Source of the DNA: Trichaptum fuscoviolaceum
Taxonomy: Eukaryota; Basidiomycota; Agaricomycetes; Hymenochaetales; Trichaptaceae
DNA length: 64,000 nt
Direction: 5' to 3'
NCBI GenBank assembly: GCA_910574455.1
Contig: CAJSYZ010000004.1
Span: forward strand, 3,792,599 to 3,856,598
Under the pieces are notes generated by a model. It saw only the letters and a program-made list of their open reading frames with translations. It was not told the DNA's origin and did not search any database. Position numbers and translations under genes: made by a program. This document shows, piece after piece, positions 34,395-47,847 of this stretch (positions are counted from its first letter, which is position 1; every line of letters begins with the position of its first letter).

Positions 34395-36666
34395 ATGGTG
34401 TCGCTCGAGACCCGTATGCCGTACTTGTTAAGACACGTCCCAATGGCCAACCCCGACTGGAACAGTCGAGAGGATAAACGGGCTACGTGGCGTGTTAAAG
34501 TGAATCCGCTTCATGTATGTTGAGAACGTGCTACTTTAAATCAATTGATTGAATTTTCATACCCAGGCAATAGAGCTCGCTGAAGGTGGATCTTACAAAG
34601 ATATAATTGCTGTCTTGCGGTCTGAGACGAGATTCTTTCCTTCTACGTTACATCTTCGCCTCTTCAATATCGTTATAAGCGCAATTCGGAATTTCGAACA
34701 CGAAGATGAGATGGGGAACATAGTATTCCAGGGTCTTCTTACAGTCATCGATTTGGGCTGGCCCTTCTTTCGTAGTACCCCTCAGGCTCGCAAGATTATA
34801 TCAGAATCGTGGAAGGATGTTATCGGCTGGATCGAATACTTCTACGATGGAATAAAAGGTTCGGAAGAGCTAGACGAGGATAGCAAATATATGAAGATGA
34901 ATAGTCTTCTCATGACTACGTCTCGCTTTTTCCAACTCATATATAAAATCGAAGACGGCCGGACAATCATATACAGCTACGACAAGGCTGTCCGCGTAAC
35001 TGCTCGCATGTGGATGACGTGTGGTGCGGGCTACGTTGATATCGTGCTCGCAGGACAAATATTCTCCTTCTGCTCCGAGTATCTCCCAGAGGATTGTCTA
35101 GACGTGGAATTCGATGAGGATTGTCCGTCGACTATCGTGGAGTTAGCAATGGCGCACGTTAAGAAAGCGGCTCGCGAGACGCCATTCGATTTTCGGACGT
35201 TCGATATTCATCATGAGATCCTCGTGACACTGATGAAAAACAGGGGATACAGGCGACTTCCAAGAACATCCGAGTTGCCCAGTCGAGCGATACCCATAAC
35301 AATGAAGGCTTTCAGAATGGTTTACGATAATCCGAGGGATACAACAGCACAGGACCGGAGTGACTGCGCAATCACTATGGGTCGGTTTCTACGGGCGGCG
35401 GTGTACGGGACGTTCAACGTATGGAACATGAAACAAGCTTACCGGTGCAGATTATTTCCTGCAATGATGCACGCAATGATGCTCTACGATAAGATGGATG
35501 CAGACGGGCGCATGGCTATAGATCAGCTGCTTAAGATCACTTTCGCTCGATGGTTCATATGCCCTGCTATGCTCGCCAGGTTCTCTTACGAAATGGACAG
35601 GCTTGCGACGGAAGGATCTTTATTCATCGAGCGGTTGCCTGCTAACGTTCAGCCTCGATGGATGACATTAAAGAATATCTATGTCGAGCGATTAGTCCAG
35701 TTCTATCTGTATAGATTCGGAAATAATCGTTTCAGGCGTTGTGGTGATGTATGTCATTTTATTTAAGGCTTACAACATGACTGATTATTTTCTTTCATTG
35801 AGGTGTTATGTCATGTGCACAAGGGGAAACTTCTCCGTTGCATGGGATGCGAAACAGCGTACTATTGCTCCCCCGAATGTCAAAGAAGGGCATGGACTGA
35901 ACAAGGTCATAGGCTTCTTTGCAAATTTGACAAAAGCGAGCTCGGTGAGTTATAAACAGTGCGGATGACCCCGGATAAATAGCTTAATGTTGCGCTTTTA
36001 GTACGATCCAGCCTTACCACACAGGAGCGAGAGTACATGATCCATGTAGCAAGCAATGAGCTGTCAAGACACTTAAATTCAATGCAAAAGTGGCTTGATA
36101 AGGATCTGTTAATAGTGTCTCCCGAAATTCTACTGGTTGAATTCTGTTTTCCTAACGGTGAAGAACCTGCCCGTTTTATAATTCACCACCTTTCATCTCT
36201 CGCAAAGGATCCGTCCGCTAGTCCCTCACAGAAGGCGGTCGCAAAACTGCTTATGAAGCAAGGTGAACACCCTGAAGTAACGATTAACCCCCGTAATAGG
36301 CTTCCGCCGATGATCAAGCTCACTTACACTAATACGGACACAGGGGATGAGGAATCTACATACGCCTTGGCAGATATCGAATTCGACGACGAAGAGGACT
36401 CTTCAGAGTCTACATCACAAGCGAAGCTCGATTGGCGGCATAATCGTTCCGCTAGGCTCTCAATAGATATCTACCCGTCATCATTTTATCAACACGAAAG
36501 GAAATTGACATCGGACTTCGACGAAGTGGAAGAGGTCATCCGCCAAATACGGAGTGTCTCAGCGTCAGAAACAGACGCTCCACATGCCCATCTTGCTCCT
36601 CTTAGCAGCGTCATTGAGAAGATTGTGGAGGAATACGTTGCCGGAATTTCGGGTACGGAAACATGA
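34395..36666 (+). CDS. MYND-type zinc finger protein
   Basis: Exons 34395-34514, 34567-35748, 35803-35944 and 36002-36666; 702 aa. The first Met (MVSLETRMPYLLRHVPM) is in frame with a second at 34,443, so a start 16 residues later is possible. Residues about 40-430 form a helical region without a recognised domain. The MYND finger follows, rebuilt across introns: RRCGDVLCHVHKGKLLRCMG, CETAYYCSPECQRRAW and EQGHRLLC. The C-terminal 220 residues hold an acidic patch (DIEFDDEEDSSEST). MYND fingers bind proteins; Agaricomycetes have many uncharacterised ones with this layout. No SET domain is seen, so a methyltransferase role is not supported. Confidence 0.85.
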
Positions 36667-37167
36667 CAGGTTCCCCCGACATCATTGGGAGAATCAGCGC
36701 CCCCACTACCTATCGCATACATTGTGTATTGTACTGTCTCTCACCATATTGCAAGCGCGTCGAACAAGCATATTACTTTCTTATTTATGAAGCAAATCGC
36801 ATTACTACATAAAGGATATAACATTTTGTTGCATGCTGTTACGTTTTTACTTCATTTGCATCATGATTACTGTAGTTGTCTGGACCACATGTACTCTTTC
36901 AATCTGTGTACTCAATGTACGAAATAAAGCTTTTTGATATCATAGGGCGAATAAATTTTATCATCTGAGCTTTGCATGATTGTTGAAGTGGTAGAGTATG
37001 TTGTAGTAGGTTCTCGCGTGGCACCAACGCGAGCAGCCCAGATTCGGGACGCAGCGGCGCAGTACCCGAGCCGAGTGCTTGACGCACTCACTGGCAGGCT
37101 CTTACACAGCAACTTGGCTGTTCCTCTTCTTACTTTCTGACCACGACGTTTAACGACTTCGACGGCA
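36667..37167. other. Intergenic region
   Basis: The 3' region of the MYND gene and upstream region of FIS1. Short frames only, no repeat or RNA gene recognised. Confidence 0.4.
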
Positions 37168-37913
37168 ATGCCTTCAACAGAAGTACCCTACGCTGCGGAT
37201 GCAGAACAGTCACTATCATTCGATGAACTTGAGGTAAATCACATATTCACTTTGCTTCAGACATGCTTATATCTCATGGCTTGGTTCGGATGGAAGGTCT
37301 TAAGAATACAATACGAGAAAGAGCTCGAGGCTGGCCACGTAACAGTGCAGACGCGGTTCAACTATGCGTGGGGATTGGTGAAGAGCCCAAAGAGAGAGGA
37401 TCAGGTTCAAGGCGTGAAAGTACTACAAGGTATGTGGTTTACTACTCCTATTGACCTTACGAATATAAACACTTGTTTTTCTTTGCTTCTTGTTAGAGCT
37501 ATACCGGCAAGAGCCTTCACGCCGGAGAGAGTGCTTGTACTACCTCGCACTAGGACATTATAAGATGGGACAATATGAAGAAGCCAGACGTTTCAACGGT
37601 GCGTCATTTTAACTGTTCTCGAGACCTTTGTGAATTTACATGAATTTTGATCTTGAAGGACTATTGCTCGACAAGGAGCCTACAAATCTCCAAGCACAAA
37701 GCCTTGCAGAGCTTATAGACTCAAAGCTAACAAGAGGTCTGTCTTTCCACTCTTAGAATGATTTATGCATGACTGACTTCGTTTGCTTCCGTTCTACCCC
37801 TCTCTATTTTACATTTAACAGAAGGTTATATTGGTCTTGCACTTGCGGGCGGTGCTGCCGCAGTGGGCACACTCCTCCTTGCAGGACTCGTACGGCGAGC
37901 AAACCGCAAATAA
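37168..37913 (+). CDS. FIS1: Mitochondrial fission protein Fis1
   Basis: Tail-anchored protein of the mitochondrial outer membrane that recruits the dynamin-type fission machinery through adaptors. Exons 37168-37233, 37297-37429, 37497-37598, 37659-37736 and 37822-37913; 156 aa, the usual length. The TPR-like core reads [60 protein letters not shown] and [16 protein letters not shown]. The C-terminal anchor is [20 protein letters not shown] followed by the basic end RRANRK, as expected for outer-membrane targeting. Confidence 0.96.
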
Positions 37914-38856
37914 TTATCTCATGGCTGTGGTTCTTGTTCTTACCTATTCATTTTTATTGGCTTTATTCGCACCCATCGATTTCGAACGACCCGCTCGCAC
38001 TGCAAACGTGAACTGCTACTTGCATCGCTCCCTAACTATGCGTTTATGCATATCACTCTGACGCCATCACGTTTTACGTCTACCTCAATCTACCCGATCC
38101 ACTATCTCCGCGACCTCTGCGTCATAATCCTCCTACTCGCGTTCACTCTACTCAGTTCCCGCCAATACACTTAGTATACATTCGGTTGTACTCTTCGCAT
38201 ATTATGAAATCAATGCTTATCGGTGCCTTCTTTCTCCACTTTAAAAATGATGAATCAATTCTGCAGATCGCACTGAAGGCAGTCTCTCTTATGTTAAAGG
38301 GAAGCAAAGTTACACACATTCAAGGTAAAGGAACCGCATTTGTAATGCGGATAAAGATATATCGCAAGAAGAACTTCGGTCCACGAAGCAGAAAAGAAAG
38401 CATAAGAAAATAACAACAAGCAGGATTATATATCCAAAACACTGAAGAAATTGTACGTGCAGTTATACAAGACTGTGGATTGGTGCGGGATGGAAAACAG
38501 TGATAGGTAGCGCAACGAGAAAGCTATATAAGACAAAGATGAAATTGATGAAATCGGGTTGGCGGCTGTGTGAATGGCCTGAGAGATGTACAGTTACAGG
38601 AATGAATGAGTTACGTGTGCAAACAGGTGAGGAACATTGCGTGATGATTCTGAGGGGCTGAACAGGTATTGGAAAAGTAAGAGTACATGTAGTCGATTGT
38701 TCATCGGATGAAATGACATTGGGTTCGTGTAGATGCAGAGTTGGATGGTTCGTAGATTCGTAAGCTGCGGATATGAGGCATTTCGGTCGTTGTAGATTGA
38801 TGTGTCGTTGGAGTCACTACTCGAGCCCAAGCAACAATTGAGGGCATCGATAAAGG
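37914..38856. other. Intergenic region between FIS1 and the M50B-like gene
   Basis: Convergent 3' regions of the two flanking genes. The minus strand has an open stretch (39,046-38,594) that mostly overlaps the last exons and introns of the M50B-like gene and is not supported separately. Nothing else seen. Confidence 0.4.
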
Positions 38857-40358
38857 CTATGTCGGAAGAAACGCGGCTGAAGAGGGGAATCATCATTAAT
38901 TTGACAGATGAGCACATGTTGTTAATAGCAGGATAGGCTGTGCAGCAGAACTTACCTGCTTCTGCTCGCATTTGGTCCGGTGTTAACTGCGGAGAAGATG
39001 CGAAATTAGAACCTAACATTGTTAGATGGCTGGAACGGGAACACACCTTGAAGGAGGCAATACCAATGAATATAAATCCTATTAGAGCACCGACTTCGAA
39101 TAGGATCCAGAAGGTTGCCCAAACTAAACGAGAATGCAGTGGTTAGATGAAGGTAAGCCCTGTACTTTGAAAAGAATACGGGAAGGCTATATGTTGAAAC
39201 AGGAGAAACGGAGAGGGGGTTGCGTTTTGAATACAAATGAAGAATAGGCTATGCTTGTAAAACTGGGGGAAGCAGAAATAGGCTGGGTGGCAGGAGCTTA
39301 CCATGTGCTGGTATATATGGAAACAAGACGGCGAACTGCGTTGCATCGGAGTCATTGACTTTGCGAAAGAACTTGTCATCGGTTATGTCCCCTGTAGAAG
39401 TTACATTCGATATAGGCCCGGGATTGGGTGTACATGTGAAGATGCGGACGTACAGACGCAAAAGAAAATGCTGGATTTTCAATGGATATCAGTAGTGCGT
39501 ACGTAAGAAGAAAGCAAGGGACACGCACTTCATGACACCGATGAAGAGACAATACCATCGAAGTGCTTGACTGTAAACGCATATCGTCAGTTACATGACA
39601 GTCCATCTCGGATACGAGCGCACTCACGCGTGGTCGATGAACCAGAAACCAATCAGCAAGCCCTCGTATAGTAACGTCAACACATATGTTCTATACGATA
39701 GTTGGTGAGTTAGCCTTACATTTTATTGCATGAACAACTCACAGTTTATCTCGCACAAGGATGAGAGGGATGATAAGTCCGAGCCCCAGGAAGAAACTGA
39801 GGATTTTGGCAACAAGTGTATCCCATCCACCGAGGATGAAGGCGCCACCGAATAGCGCGGAGCCGATGTAGCCCGCCGCAAGGATAGTCGGTGGGTGTCC
39901 GCCTTCAACCCTCGTTGCTCCTCCAAGGATGGGATCGATCGTCACGCTCAATATCGACCCGCCTGTGAATATTGCCTATTCGAAGTATCGTCAGCGTACT
40001 CAGCAACCTGGGCAGAGCAAAAGCGAGCGTCGTACTGCCGTGATGTGGCACATCTCATGCCAGCCAATCGTCATAAGTTTGAGTGGGTTGATAAGGTTCC
40101 TCGCTGCAGGGATGTTCCATAGTGCGAAGATCACTACTGTATACACAACAATCTAGGTGACCCATCATGTTAGCGAATCCAAGCTCCTCCAAGGGCGGCC
40201 ATGGTGATACGCACAACGTATAACACGACTGTCTGGTCATGCGTCGGTCTGATTGCGCTCTCGTGAAGCTTGGGTGCAATTGGCGGACGTGGTTCAGAGG
40301 TGCCGGTCGCACCGAGCTGGCGCACAAGCAGAGTGGTTAGGGAGGGAATATCGTCCAT
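38857..40358 (-). CDS. Peptidase M50B-like membrane protein
   Basis: Ten exons: 40358-40218, 40152-40036, 39975-39743, 39690-39628, 39570-39529, 39470-39454, 39391-39302, 39123-39047, 38986-38956 and 38876-38857; 276 aa. The metalloprotease signature HExxH is present in TIGWHEMCHI, inside a membrane segment. Further helices are FTGGSILSVTIDP (with loop GGATRVEGGHP), AAGYIGSALFGGAFILGGWD, KILSFFLGLGLIIPLILV, LTLLYEGLLIGFWFIDH and FWILFEVGALIGFIFIG. DDKFFRKVNDSDATQFA is a conserved loop of this fungal family. M50B-like proteins resemble S2P-type intramembrane proteases; activity is unproven. A 17-nt microexon (39454-39470) is needed for the frame. Intron 39124-39301 is long (178 bp). Confidence 0.85.
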
Positions 40359-41086
40359 TACAATGTAGTCATAGGTAAGTCCAAGATTGTCTATAAATGT
40401 TTTTCTCTTGTGCTTGACCAGCTGGATGCCTCGTGTACACCGGCACTTCTGTCAACTTCTATGGTCAACAAACATGGCGTTTTACATTACCGTGTGACTC
40501 TTCGGCTCACCTACTATCCGCCCCCGCAAAGAAGCCCGAAAGCGTGTCTCGAACCAAATCGTTTCGAATTACTGCAGATGCAGTCACCGGTCCAGCAGGT
40601 GCTCGATGTTGTCTACTGAAATGTCGAATTAGTATATGTGATCGATGAGGATGATAATGACAAGGTAATAATTGCGAGTATTAGTTGAGTACAGATTTCC
40701 TCGTCTCAGGCAGACAGGTTTATTTAGAGATTGGATTGTACTTGGGAAGGGTGACAGCCTGAGGTGAGTGCTATATGCTCGACTTATACAGTACATTCAC
40801 TTCTACTTAATAAACTTGAACTTAGGTTCAAGTTGCAGTATAATCAAATGTAGCACAAATCTCTCACGCTATTCAAGTTCTAGCTGGGCGCGTCGCGAGA
40901 CGCGCCAGCACGTGATCGTAATCAGAATTGTATTATTTGTCTCTATTTATCCGCTTGCTCATCGCCGACTACTTAAGCCGCTCAGCTTGAAACGCTGTTC
41001 AGGTTGTCCTCGAAGACTACTACCACCATCACCCCACCCCAACGCGCCAACGCAAGCTTCAAACGAACCTTAAGTAAACTACAAAC
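40359..41086. other. Intergenic region upstream of histone H2A
   Basis: Divergent upstream region of the M50B-like gene and of H2A. AACTTGAACTTAGGTTCAAG near 40,814-40,833 is an imperfect inverted repeat of the kind common in the right-hand mobile region. No divergent H2B gene is found here. Confidence 0.45.
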
Positions 41087-41733
<647 letters not shown>

Positions 41734-42251
41734 AATGCTGCTGTTATGTTTATTCTTTCAATTCATCTATGACATGCGTTCTATCCCTTATAAAGTTATG
41801 TATTTGTATTATGTAGTGTGCTTTTATAATTCTTTCCTATAGAACTTTACATTGGATTCATGGACAGACGTCGTTTATTGTTGAATAACCTATAATTGCG
41901 AGGTCAAAGTGACGAAAATCTATATAGGTTAAGATGCTTAAGTATTCCAATGTTGAATAATAGCAGTCATAGTGTGTGATGGAGCTACATTCGGGGTGTT
42001 GAAGGCAGGAAGCCATACTTTGTTGTCCTCACCTTTTTCATACCAAAGATACATATTGAAGGGTGCATGTTAAATAACATAAAGTCTTACGGACATAACG
42101 TATGGACAGATATCAATAGACAAGATAGACGTAACATATCCGGAAGAAAACATAGATCATCAGTACCCATGCCAGGGGTATATCGTCCAAGGCGTAATTA
42201 TAAGGCGATTGTCGTGATGTTTAACCTCAATTAGTCAATCCACGCCGCTCT
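41734..42251. other. Intergenic region
   Basis: Convergent 3' regions of H2A and the RhoGAP gene. AT-rich. Nothing recognised. Confidence 0.4.
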
Positions 42252-45200
42252 TCACTGCTGTACCACTTCCTCCTCCGCATCACTCGCCATCGTGCGTCTT
42301 GAGAACGCACCCGCCTGCGTCCGCGCGCCCTTTCGCTTTGGCTCATAATCATGGGGGTTCACCGGCGACGCACTCCGCCCACCGCTGCCAAAGCTCGCGC
42401 GGTTCGTGTGGCGTGACAGACCAGATCCTGTGGCGGCACCGGACGGACTGCTGTTGCGCTGCAGTTGGCCGACCATCGACGCGACATTCCCAGATTGCGG
42501 GCGTGCGTTGCGTGCGCCGCGCGGTCCACGAAGGCGCGATGCCTCACCCGAACCGGAGCGAGAGAGGCCCGCGCCGACGCGCTCGACAGGGCTCCCGACA
42601 GAGGAGCCGGTCGGAGATCGTGACCGCGAGCCTGCAGGTGAAGGAGAGCCGCGTGGTGTCGCAGGAGAGACAGTGACTGGGACGGCTGGGGAGTCAGTTG
42701 GTGGCGAGGGAACGACGACAGGCACCGGGGCTGGGGCGGGTGCTTCGGGCTCGACCTCAACGGGCGGGTCTAAGAACTTTGGCATTGGTGGCGCATCTTC
42801 TGTCTCCGGGGGTGGTTCTCTGAATACGGGCATCGGAGGGGGTGCATTCGGGTCCTCAGCAGGCGCGGCTGGGGGTGCGGGCGCGGGTGCTGGGGCAGAT
42901 GCTGCAGGAGCTGCCGACTCTGTTGGTGCTGGGGATTTAGCTGGCTCAGGTATAGGTGCGAATGACTCCGGGGCAGGAGCAGGCGGCAAAGGGTTCTCCG
43001 CTGGGGCAGGACTCGGCGCTCGAGAAGATGGTCGCATGGTCGGATTCTTTGCAACGAGCTGAGCCTCAAGGATCTCACGAGTATCTGCGCCTACGGATAG
43101 TCTACTTCTGCTCATGCGCATGTCGATGGGGGCCGTACGTTTTCTCAGCGGGATCTTTCTGTCTGAATCACGCTTCTTACGAGCAATCGTAGGCGGGATG
43201 ATCTCATTGAAATTCTTGATCAAATCAACAAACAGCACTAAGAGAATTCAGGTTAATCAGTCAAATAGCTATCAACAAGTTTCGAAAGACGCACTCGTTG
43301 GATGCCGATCCTGGATGGAAAGTTCATTCTCAATCTTAGGCCGGAGGATAGTCCTACCCATCGACAAGGCAAGCTTAGTGATGTATACGTCGTTGTCTTC
43401 ATCCACAGTTGTGGTGTCAATGAGACTAACATCAAGTTAGTATCATAATCCACTCGGCAACGCCATCGCTTACTTCTTAATATGTCCAAACAATGTATCG
43501 AGTACAAGCAAATGGATCTTCGGCAAGCGCAAAAGAGCCACTTGCAAGTCCTGAATGTGCTGCTGAGCGTTTTGCTCCTCGGGCGCAGAGCCGACAGTAG
43601 GATAGATACGACGGATATCATCCCATCCTTCCCAGGTGCACAAAGGTGGATTAAGCTCGAGAGCCCAAAGCTTGACGGTGCTCGCCACAACAGGTGCGTC
43701 ATATTTTGCCAGCATCTCCTCCGGGATAGGAAGACCCGGAGAGATGGCGTTGATACTCTCCCGAAGATGATGTACTGCAGACAGTGGTACCTCGTAGATC
43801 CATGTCTTCCGTTTTTCTGATAAATAGTGTAAGCAGAGAATTGATGTTATAAAACTCTCAATGCGTACCTGCGTCATCGGCAAGCTTGGGATATGCGACG
43901 TTTAATGCGGTCAAAAGCGACGTTAGCACTTCCGGGACTGTCTCCTTTTCAGCAGCTCCGCCTCGCAGCGCACTCCAGCCACCGTCCGCCCACTTCCTCA
44001 AGTCAATGCCAAAGTACACATCCGACTCATCATGCGTAATCGACTCATACACATGTGCCTGCGGCTTGAAGGGACCGGTCCTGTAGCGTTCAATGAGCGC
44101 CCGCAGATCCGCCTCAGGCTGGTAGCTCGCAGTGAGCGTCGAAGACCTGTCGAGAGATGGCTGCAACGCAGAGGGCAAGTTCGACAATGTGCCGTGGTAT
44201 TGGAGCAGCACTGTCTTCACCGCACGGAGCCTATCTAACTCCCACTTCTGGCAAATCTTGAGTGTCTCCTCCATGCGCTCCTCGAGCCCAAGGCGCTGAC
44301 GATCGAGCTTGCGCACGGCGACGCGGTAAGCCTTGTCCGCATCATTGGCCTCTGCGCGTGCCCGGACATAGAATGGCTCCGAGTGTCGCTCGTTGATCGC
44401 TTTTTGGACAATATTCACGAGCGTGTTGGACCGCTTGACGAGGTTGTCAGCCATCGGTGCAAGATTCGCGACCACCGGAGAGGTAATGCCCTCATGGTGT
44501 TCGCGTTTAAAATAATCGGCTTCTAACGTGAATGCCTAATATCATGGAATTCAGTGTTCAAGCAGTGCCGGAACCGAACCTATAGCTTACCTTTGGCCGG
44601 AACTGATAGAACGCCTCCTCGTTATTTTCGAACGCATTTCCGAACTCACCAACGCGCCGCAAGACACCTTCTCGCTCGCATAGGTCTTTGGCAGCATCCT
44701 CTGCGCGATCGAGACTGCCTCCAAATCCCTGTACGTTGTCCACGAGCCATGTGGCAAATTCTTCACCCGTGAAGCAATCTTTGTACTCTCCAATGATAGG
44801 GAATTTCACGGAGCGAAGCGGGAGTTCGGATGCGGCGCGCTTGAGCAGATCAGAGACAGCTGATGGGGGCAGTGCAAGGCCCGCAAGGAGAATGGGCGGA
44901 GGCGGTGGTGGTGGCATCGGCGATGCGCCTCGTGCGTCTACCGTCACGGAAGGAGGCAGAGCAGGAGACATGGGCGGGGGCGAAGCCAGAATTTGGATTT
45001 CATCAGTGGCTTTGCCCTTGCCTTTGTCAACTTTTGGCAGCGGTTTCTCTTCGCCTTCAACTTCGGAGGTGACACTGGCAGCCTTTTCTGAAGCAACAGT
45101 GCTTATTGAGCTCTGATGGGTTGGGTTCAGGTTCGTGGCTTTTTGCTGCAGCTCCTTGAAGCGTTGGGCGAGACGCTCGGAGACACTGGCGGTTCGCTGG

Positions 45201-46116
45201 GGATTGGCACGACGGTCATGCGGTTGTAGTCTCGGAGAAGTCGTATAGTTATCTGGAGCCTTGCTGTTTGGCGCAAATTTCGCGCTACGCGATGTTGAGA
45301 TGAATGACCAAGCTCACAAATATTATTCACTCACTCGTCTTCAGCCTCATCTGCCTTCCTCACTTTATTCAAATACTGATGTTTCAACTTGTCAACCTAC
45401 AACGACTGATGTTAGCAGAAGACAGCAGATAGATTGGTGCATTTTACACACATTTCCTTGCTCAAGTTCATAAGCCTTCAGCCAACCATCAATGAGTGAG
45501 TGTCGGCTGGTTGTGATTCGTTCCTGAACGGAAATCAGTGACACTCAATTCTTCTACAACTACACACGAATAACACACCTTGTGCCCATGAGCCCATTCT
45601 TCAAAGGGTTCCCACACCAGCGTCTGTAGCTCCTTCGCGATGGCCTTGTGAGCCTCACCTTGAGCAGCCGACTCAGCCTGCAGGCCTCGGAAAGCCATAA
45701 GCAACGAGGCACCGTCATCCGCATCGAAGCCTGTCCCTAAAAGTATTTCAAAATTCCGGTCAGATTCTGGGAGTGCTCTAAAGCAAAACTGGTTTGACCT
45801 CTTGCACCAGTGGAATGCGCATTGATGAGCGAATTTGCGAGTGCGTATTCTGCATTCGCTCGGGCCTGCGCGCGATGACGTCTGTTAGACGCGTTAATTT
45901 CCAGCACAGAACAATTTGCGACGTACACGAATAAACGCTACAATCTCCTCATTTTCTTCAACACCCTGTAGTACGTAGCACGATGAGCATTTGTTCGTCA
46001 CATATAACCGTTAATTATACCTGCTGAAGCTTGTTGAAGATGGTTTCAAGACCTCGACGATAGTCCTCAGACCAAAACGAGTTGCTGAACGTTAACGGGA
46101 GTGTTAACGCAGGCAT
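42252..46116 (-). CDS. RGD2: F-BAR, DEP and RhoGAP domain protein (Rgd2-like)
   Basis: GTPase-activating protein for Rho-type GTPases at curved membrane, in polarity or cytokinesis. Eleven exons: 46116-46021, 45965-45927, 45865-45799, 45736-45579, 45523-45452, 45396-45335, 45284-44591, 44535-43869, 43816-43474, 43425-43295 and 43237-42252; 1104 aa, frame closed. F-BAR start: LPLTFSNSFWSEDYRRGLET ... YALANSLINAHSTG; its second half resumes at LEADYFKREHHEG. Between the halves sits a DEP domain (FTGEEFATWLVDNVQGFGGS). The RhoGAP domain runs from VYFGIDLRKW through EVPLSAVHHLRESIN to LLVLDTLFGHIKKN and LALSMGRTILRP. The last 300 residues are Pro/Ser-rich and disordered with possible SH3 ligands (PPPMPVFREPPPE). 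The F-BAR/DEP/RhoGAP order equals yeast Rgd2. Confidence 0.92.
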
Positions 46117-47847
46117 CTTGAGAGACGCGTGTTGTTGGCTGTTGATCACCAGAAGTTGCTAAAGTGGTAGAGTAAGGGGGAGTAGGACGCCGTCAGATGT
46201 TGATGTTTGGTCGTTCGAGGGTACTTTTTGGAGACAGAGTTATTGAACAGTTACGGGCAGAGGAGCCCTTGCAGTGCGGCGCCGCGCGCTCTTGCACGGC
46301 CTCCACCGGAGTCAAAAATAGACTGCCTGCCCTCTCGCAACTTCAAGTTGAAGACTCGGAGCTCCTTTAGTAGTCCTGCATTTGTTATTTAGGTGTTTGA
46401 ATAGTAAGTCAGAACCCAAGTATCGCCCGCTCACCTTTGCTTAATATTGTGATCTGGACGACCTACGGTGTGCTCGGGGATTCAAGATCGCCATGACCGC
46501 ATTCAAGTTCAGTCAAGGCTCAGCGGTCAAGGCAAGTTTCCTAAAATAAGTATTATTGATTGGTTTCCTTCGCTCATGAAATACTCGTAAGGGACTGGAC
46601 AAGGATCGACCTCCAACAACAGTCAATTGATGATGCACAATCTCAGTTTTCAAAACATTTCTCAATATTTCAGTCCATCTTTATCAAAAGTTGTAGTTAA
46701 CCCCCAATGAATCAACTTGGATTCGAGGCTTGGAATACATACTATACTGTACTAGAGATTTGCCGGTCACTGCAAGCTCGCCCGAGTTCTAGTTTTAAAT
46801 TCACTTTGAATTCTTCCAATATGAGGAATCATCTCTACTCTGTCGATCCCGGTGAGCCGCAATCAGTGCGGAACGACCATCTACCAGCCTGAGGGCACCT
46901 TAAGTTAGCATCGGCGGAATGCCAAACACGTCTCAATGTCTTTGTAGAGCTCTAAAGCAAGTTTCTCCTTAGTAACAAACACACGCAATAGTATCTTCGA
47001 CCGACGGACAGCTTCAACAGCAACTTGAAGTACCGCAAACTTGAATGAGAATGACAGTTTCGAACATCGGTACTAGTAGTAGTATATTAGCCCTTAGTAA
47101 AGTTAGTTTACTGCCAGTGGCCCGGATTGACTCTTGCATTTATTTTCTCTCTTTTTGAAGACATATGGTTCCTCACTGGCATTGACAAGGCTTCTTAGGC
47201 TGTTCCAGGAAAATGTTACCCTATTACTACTACTACTACATCAGGGAAACTACTTTCTGCTGAAAGTGACTTAAGTGTTACTTAAACGTCCTGAGAGACT
47301 GAAGTCTTAAATAAGGCAAGCTTTACTTATTCATGCATGTCCTCCCATTATTCAGGACAAGTTGGCTGAAATAAGTGCGGGCTGGCTTAAATAAGGAAAG
47401 ATGGCTGAATCAGTGCTCTAAGTGTTTCAGGCATTCTGCATCCCAGTGCTCCAGTGTATCATCCTTTAATTACAGCAGTAGACAAGTGTTGTAAGACAAA
47501 TTGCAGTGCTCAAGAGTCTAAGTGCATAAGAACGATCCAAGTATTTCATTGCATCAGAAATATATAAGACAACATTATGTAGCTATCAGTGCCTCAGCGT
47601 TCAAGTACATCAGTCATTTACGCAAGACTAAGCATAGCAGTCGCTATCATGGGATCCGCCACGACATTATCCTGAACCTCTTCCGTGACGGGCAGTGGCA
47701 GGCCACATTTCGCTGCCGTGCCTTTGTTTCTACCGCTACGCCAAAGAACATGCAGAATTGAAGACTGCTCTGCGAGTCGATGGTAATATAATGTTGAGCG
47801 CACGGACAGAAACGAAAAGAAGAGGCTCACTAGTGATTGATTTGCCC
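46117..47847. other. Intergenic, gene-poor border of the accessory region
   Basis: 1.7 kb without a supported gene. It carries short direct and inverted words: CTTCAAGTTGAAG at 46,340, the 38-nt repeat at 46,453, ACTTGAAGT near 47,027, CTACTACTACTACTAC near 47,227 and many AAGTGCT/CAGTGCTC words at 47,260-47,620. It looks like decayed mobile-element DNA. Confidence 0.45.
46453..46490 (+). repeat. Dispersed 38-nt repeat, copy 2
   Basis: Matches 7611-7648 at 36 of 38 positions, same orientation. Confidence 0.75.

Noticed and set aside
34395..36666. SET-domain methyltransferase (SMYD type) for the MYND protein
   Set aside because: No SET motifs flank the MYND finger; only the finger itself is supported.
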